A stretch of DNA of 21,183 nucleotides from contig JAISRS010000100.1 in assembly GCA_031273485.1 (NCBI GenBank), forward strand, positions 1-21,183, given 5' to 3'. This DNA comes from Prevotellaceae bacterium. Its GTDB lineage: Bacteria; Bacteroidota; Bacteroidia; Bacteroidales; UBA932. The position numbers and the translations under genes were made by a program. The notes beneath the pieces were generated by a model. The model had not been told where the DNA came from, did no database searches, and saw only the letters and a program-made list of their open reading frames with translations. Positions 18,210 through 21,183 of this stretch are shown piece by piece (the first letter of the stretch is position 1; every line of letters begins with the position of its first letter).

Positions 18210-19291
18210 CCTATATTTTTTGGCAACCGGCATTAGATATTCTTCATTCGGCGTTTCTGAGAAATCTGGCAGAAATACACAGTGTTATCCTGGTTTCTGA
18301 GATAAAAATGAATAAGATGCGTATTAAACATGGTTTTTACATTCCTGATTTTGGAAAAGTAAGAGTCCTCGTAGCGCCAGACAGTAAGCAAATAAATGAT
18401 TTATTGGAAGAAAAAGAGGCGATTCATATTTTTTCCGGAATACGGGCATTTAAAATGCCAAGTGAGGTTTTTAAACTTGCTGTGAAAAGAAAACTTTTTA
18501 TCGGAGTATTTTCGGAACCGTTTAACTGGATGGGAATAAAAGGTAAATTACGTTTTTTGAAATATCTGATACTCCGCATAAAATACGATAAACACATACG
18601 TTTCATTTTGACAACAGGCAAAAGAGGTCGATGGTGTTTTGAGACAGTTGGCTTCAAAAAAACAATTATTTATGATTGGGCTTATTTTACAGAAACACCT
18701 GATATATCTATTCCAAAAAACAAGACTGATGATTTGAAGATTCTTTTTATCGGCAGTATTGATAAACGGAAAAATATATTATCATTAATATCTGTATGTA
18801 AAAATCTTAACATAATAGACCGGCTTCAAATTATTGGAGCAGGTCCTTTGGAAAACGAATTAGTACAAACAATAAATACCACAAAATGCAGCTATTTGGG
18901 TAGAGTTCATAATCGCGAAGTCGCTCAAATAATAGTCAATGCAGACGTATTGGTATTGCCAAGTATCTACGATGGCTGGGGGGCTGTTGTGAATGAGGCA
19001 TTGATGTGTGGAGTGCCTGTTATAGCAAGCGACAATTGCGGTTCTTCTGTTTTACTGCATGGTATAAGAGGACGTGTTTTTTCAATTAAAAAAAACAATT
19101 TGGAAGACGTTTTGAGAGAATTTATAGAAGAATTGCCTTATGATACAGATAAACGTGAAGAAATAAAAAACTGGGCATTGCAAAATATTTCAGGCGAAGC
19201 GGCTGCACAATATTTTATTGAAATTATGAATTTTATAAATAATCAAACCCCACAAAGACCTGTTGCTCCGTGGTTAATTCGAACATTATAA
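18206..19291 (+). CDS. Glycosyltransferase family 4
   Basis: The 361-residue protein has an N-terminal half with LDILHSAFLRNLAEIHSVIL and HIFSGIRAF. The C-terminal donor domain shows ILFIGSIDKRKNILSLI (179-195), LQIIGAGPLENEL, SYLGRVHNREVAQII and the acidic pair D256-GWGAVVN-E264 (YDGWGAVVNEALMCGVPVIASD), an EX7E variant with Asp first. Such DGWG forms occur in ALG2-like GT4 enzymes. The ATG overlaps the preceding stop (ATGA) and the stop is nine bases before the next gene, so the operon is continuous. The sugar it adds is unknown. Confidence 0.92.
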   Translation: MTYIFWQPALDILHSAFLRNLAEIHSVILVSEIKMNKMRIKHGFYIPDFGKVRVLVAPDSKQINDLLEEKEAIHIFSGIRAFKMPSEVFKLAVKRKLFIGVFSEPFNWMGIKGKLRFLKYLILRIKYDKHIRFILTTGKRGRWCFETVGFKKTIIYDWAYFTETPDISIPKNKTDDLKILFIGSIDKRKNILSLISVCKNLNIIDRLQIIGAGPLENELVQTINTTKCSYLGRVHNREVAQIIVNADVLVLPSIYDGWGAVVNEALMCGVPVIASDNCGSSVLLHGIRGRVFSIKKNNLEDVLREFIEELPYDTDKREEIKNWALQNISGEAAAQYFIEIMNFINNQTPQRPVAPWLIRTL

Positions 19292-19300
19292 AAAGAAGAA

Positions 19301-20278
19301 ATGAAAAAAATAATTTATCTCGTTCCATATTTTGGAAAACTTCCACAAATATTCCCGTTGTGGTTAAAATCAGCTGAATGTAATCCGACAATTAATTGGA
19401 AAATATTTACGGATGACGATGATCACTATGATTATCCAACGAATGTAAATGTTGTTAAAACTACTTTTGTTGATTTTGCCAATAAATTTCGTAATCATTT
19501 TGATTTTAATATTTCACTGGATTATCCATATAAACTGTGTGAGTACAAGGTAACGTATGGAGATGTGTTGGCTGATCAAATATCGGAATATGACTATTGG
19601 GGATATTGTGATTTGGATTTGATATTTGGTGATATTAGAGAATTCATTACCTCCGAAGTTCTATCGGAATATGAAATGATAGGTTTCCAAGGTCACAGCA
19701 CTTTATATAAAAATGTCCCGGAAGTGAATAAAAGATACACTCACATTACTGAAAATGTGAATTATCGGACTCTGTTATCATCCTACAAATACCATTTTTT
19801 TGATGAACACGGAATTTTGGAAATCTACGAAGACCTGAATTTAACATGGTGGAGCAAAGTTGTATTTGCAAACATCAGTCCTATGTACTGGAATTTCAGA
19901 TTGACCCATCAGGATAAAACAGGCAGGGAGAAAAATAAAAACAGAATATTCACATGGAATAAAGGGAAATTGTATTCCCATTCACTTGTTGGCGGGAAAA
20001 TTGTAACAGATGAATTTATGTATGTTCATTTCTTACGGCGCGAAATGAAGATAATACCACCGGTGAATGATGCTGTATTGAAAATCATTCCGAATAAATT
20101 TATATCTCTATCGACGCCGATAAATCCAAAAATGGTAAAATATGACTCCAGAGATAGACCAATTTACTACTGGATTAATCTAATTTGGAGAAAGCGAAAA
20201 AAAATGACAACACAAAATATTATTCGTTTTCTAAAACATTATATAAAGCACAGAAAGATAGATAAGAAACGAGGTTAA
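19301..20278 (+). CDS. Putative glycosyltransferase, DUF6625-like
   Basis: The 325-residue protein starts MKKIIYLVPYFGKLPQIFPLWLKS and has a KIFTDDDD segment (34-41). It also has YWGYCDLDLIFGDI (99-112), whose DxD-like CDLD is the likely nucleotide-sugar/metal site of a GT-A fold. YEMIGFQGHSTLYKN and FMYVHFLRR(E) are the other recognisable blocks. From memory this matches the DUF6625 family, common in Bacteroidota and Firmicutes sugar loci and annotated as probable glycosyltransferases. No membrane segments are seen; the last 30 residues are very basic. It lies nine bases after the previous gene and about 60 before the methyltransferase. Confidence 0.8.
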   Translation: MKKIIYLVPYFGKLPQIFPLWLKSAECNPTINWKIFTDDDDHYDYPTNVNVVKTTFVDFANKFRNHFDFNISLDYPYKLCEYKVTYGDVLADQISEYDYWGYCDLDLIFGDIREFITSEVLSEYEMIGFQGHSTLYKNVPEVNKRYTHITENVNYRTLLSSYKYHFFDEHGILEIYEDLNLTWWSKVVFANISPMYWNFRLTHQDKTGREKNKNRIFTWNKGKLYSHSLVGGKIVTDEFMYVHFLRREMKIIPPVNDAVLKIIPNKFISLSTPINPKMVKYDSRDRPIYYWINLIWRKRKKMTTQNIIRFLKHYIKHRKIDKKRG

Positions 20279-20338
20279 TATAATGTTCTTAAATTTTGAA
20301 TTCCCCTTTTTTAAATCACATAAATAAATTATAAAGCT

Positions 20339-21183
20339 ATGAGTTTGATTTCTCTATTGAAATTTATAACATCACATCCATTAAATCAAAATCACAAGAT
20401 AAAAGCGATTATTCGATTTGCCAAATGGCAGATAAATATCCGATTGAATCCCTATCCTATTATTTATTCGTTTACGGATAAATCGAAGTTGATTATTCAA
20501 AAGTCCGGATCAACTATAAATTTTTATTGTGGATTGGAGGATTATTATGACATGACTTTTCTTCTTCATTTTTTGAGAGAAGAAGATTCTTTTGCCGATA
20601 TCGGTGCAAATATTGGTATGTATACTGTTTTGGCAAGCGGGCATGTAGGGGCAAAAACTTTTTCGTTTGAACCTGTTCCCTCAACATTTTCTAATTTAAA
20701 AGATAATATTGCCATCAATCATGTAAAGGACAAGGTTGCATCTTTTAATATTGCACTTGGGGCAAGAGAAGGTATAATAGAGTTTACAAGTTCTCTTAAT
20801 TCAATGAATCATGTGGCAACTGAAAACGAACCTAATACCATTAAAGTTCCTGTAAAAACTTTAGACAGTATTTTAGAAAACCGTAAGATTCCATCTCTAC
20901 TAAAAATAGATGTAGAAGGTTTTGAAACAGAAGTTCTTGCGGGGGGGGGTAAAACACTTAAACAGAGTGAGTTAAAAGCGATTATTATAGAACTTAACGG
21001 TTCGGGTAAAAGATATGGTTATGATGAACAGCATATACATGAAACATTTCTTGATTTGGGTTTTAAACCTTATTTGTATAATCCGAAAGAACGTTTGTTA
21101 ACCGGTATAGATAAATTCGGCACAAGCGGAAATACAATATATGTAAGAGATTTAGATTTTGTACAGGATAGATTAAAGTCTGC
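20339..21183 (+). CDS. FkbM-family methyltransferase (3' end outside window)
   Basis: I translated this by hand; the frame is open from the ATG at 20339 to the window edge (281 codons plus 2 bases), so it is nearly complete for the family. Motif I of the SAM-binding fold is FADIGANIGMYTVL (85-98). Then come SFEPVPSTFSNLKDNI (109-124) and LLKIDVEGFETEVL (187-200), the most typical FkbM block. The family methylates hydroxyls of sugars or polyketides with S-adenosylmethionine, here probably capping or decorating the surface sugar. Codons for AGGGK (201-205) contain a run of nine G. At this length the gene is in frame and the following KTL and IIIELNG are as expected, so this copy is in an ON state. 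Confidence 0.92.
   Translation, partial: MSLISLLKFITSHPLNQNHKIKAIIRFAKWQINIRLNPYPIIYSFTDKSKLIIQKSGSTINFYCGLEDYYDMTFLLHFLREEDSFADIGANIGMYTVLASGHVGAKTFSFEPVPSTFSNLKDNIAINHVKDKVASFNIALGAREGIIEFTSSLNSMNHVATENEPNTIKVPVKTLDSILENRKIPSLLKIDVEGFETEVLAGGGKTLKQSELKAIIIELNGSGKRYGYDEQHIHETFLDLGFKPYLYNPKERLLTGIDKFGTSGNTIYVRDLDFVQDRLKS
20941..20949 (+). repeat. G9 homopolymer in the FkbM gene
   Basis: Nine G in a row within a locus otherwise rich in A and T. It encodes AGGG directly after the IDVEGFETEVL motif. A one-base change would shift the last third of the protein out of frame. Confidence 0.92.

Overview
The window looks like a chromosomal segment of a Bacteroidota (Bacteroidales-like) bacterium. Three things support this. 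A textbook Bacteroidota promoter (TTTG, 18 bases, TAnnTTTG) precedes the first minus-strand gene. Strong Shine-Dalgarno sequences are absent before most starts. The gene types also fit: a Big_2 lipoprotein with WKNG repeats, a secreted M16 peptidase, and an F420H2-like protein paired with a polysaccharide pyruvyl transferase. No species can be named from the sequence alone.

Layout. Bases 1-6786 hold three minus-strand genes: the 5' part of a repeat-containing surface lipoprotein, ilvD (dihydroxy-acid dehydratase) and a two-domain M16 zinc peptidase. The gaps hold repeats: a five-copy 79/88-bp array abutting the ilvD stop codon, a long hairpin, and a 122-bp MITE-like element with perfect 17-bp inverted ends inserted just upstream of ilvD. 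Bases 6853-7670 contain no gene, only a mosaic of intergenic repeats and palindromes.

Bases 7671-21183 form a plus-strand, visibly more AT-rich surface polysaccharide locus. In order it holds a frameshifted membrane acyltransferase, a Wzx-type flippase, an F420H2 dehydrogenase beta-like iron-sulfur protein, a polysaccharide pyruvyl transferase, a glycosyltransferase, a decayed acetyltransferase remnant, an intact hexapeptide acetyltransferase, a GT4 glycosyltransferase, a Wzy-like polymerase, two more GT4-type glycosyltransferases, a DUF6625-like glycosyltransferase and an FkbM methyltransferase cut by the window end. Most neighbours overlap or nearly touch, so from 8832 the locus probably works largely as one or a few operons. 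It would build, decorate (pyruvyl, acetyl, methyl), flip and polymerise a repeat unit.

The most interesting signal is simple-sequence instability inside this locus. An (AG)13 tract splits the F420H2-like gene, and losing one AG unit would restore the full reading frame. A G9 tract lies in frame in the FkbM gene, and a T10 tract in the flippase. The acyltransferase is broken at a T5 run. Together these suggest a capsule or LPS locus whose decoration enzymes are switched by slipped-strand phase variation. Assembly or read error at the tracts is the main alternative.
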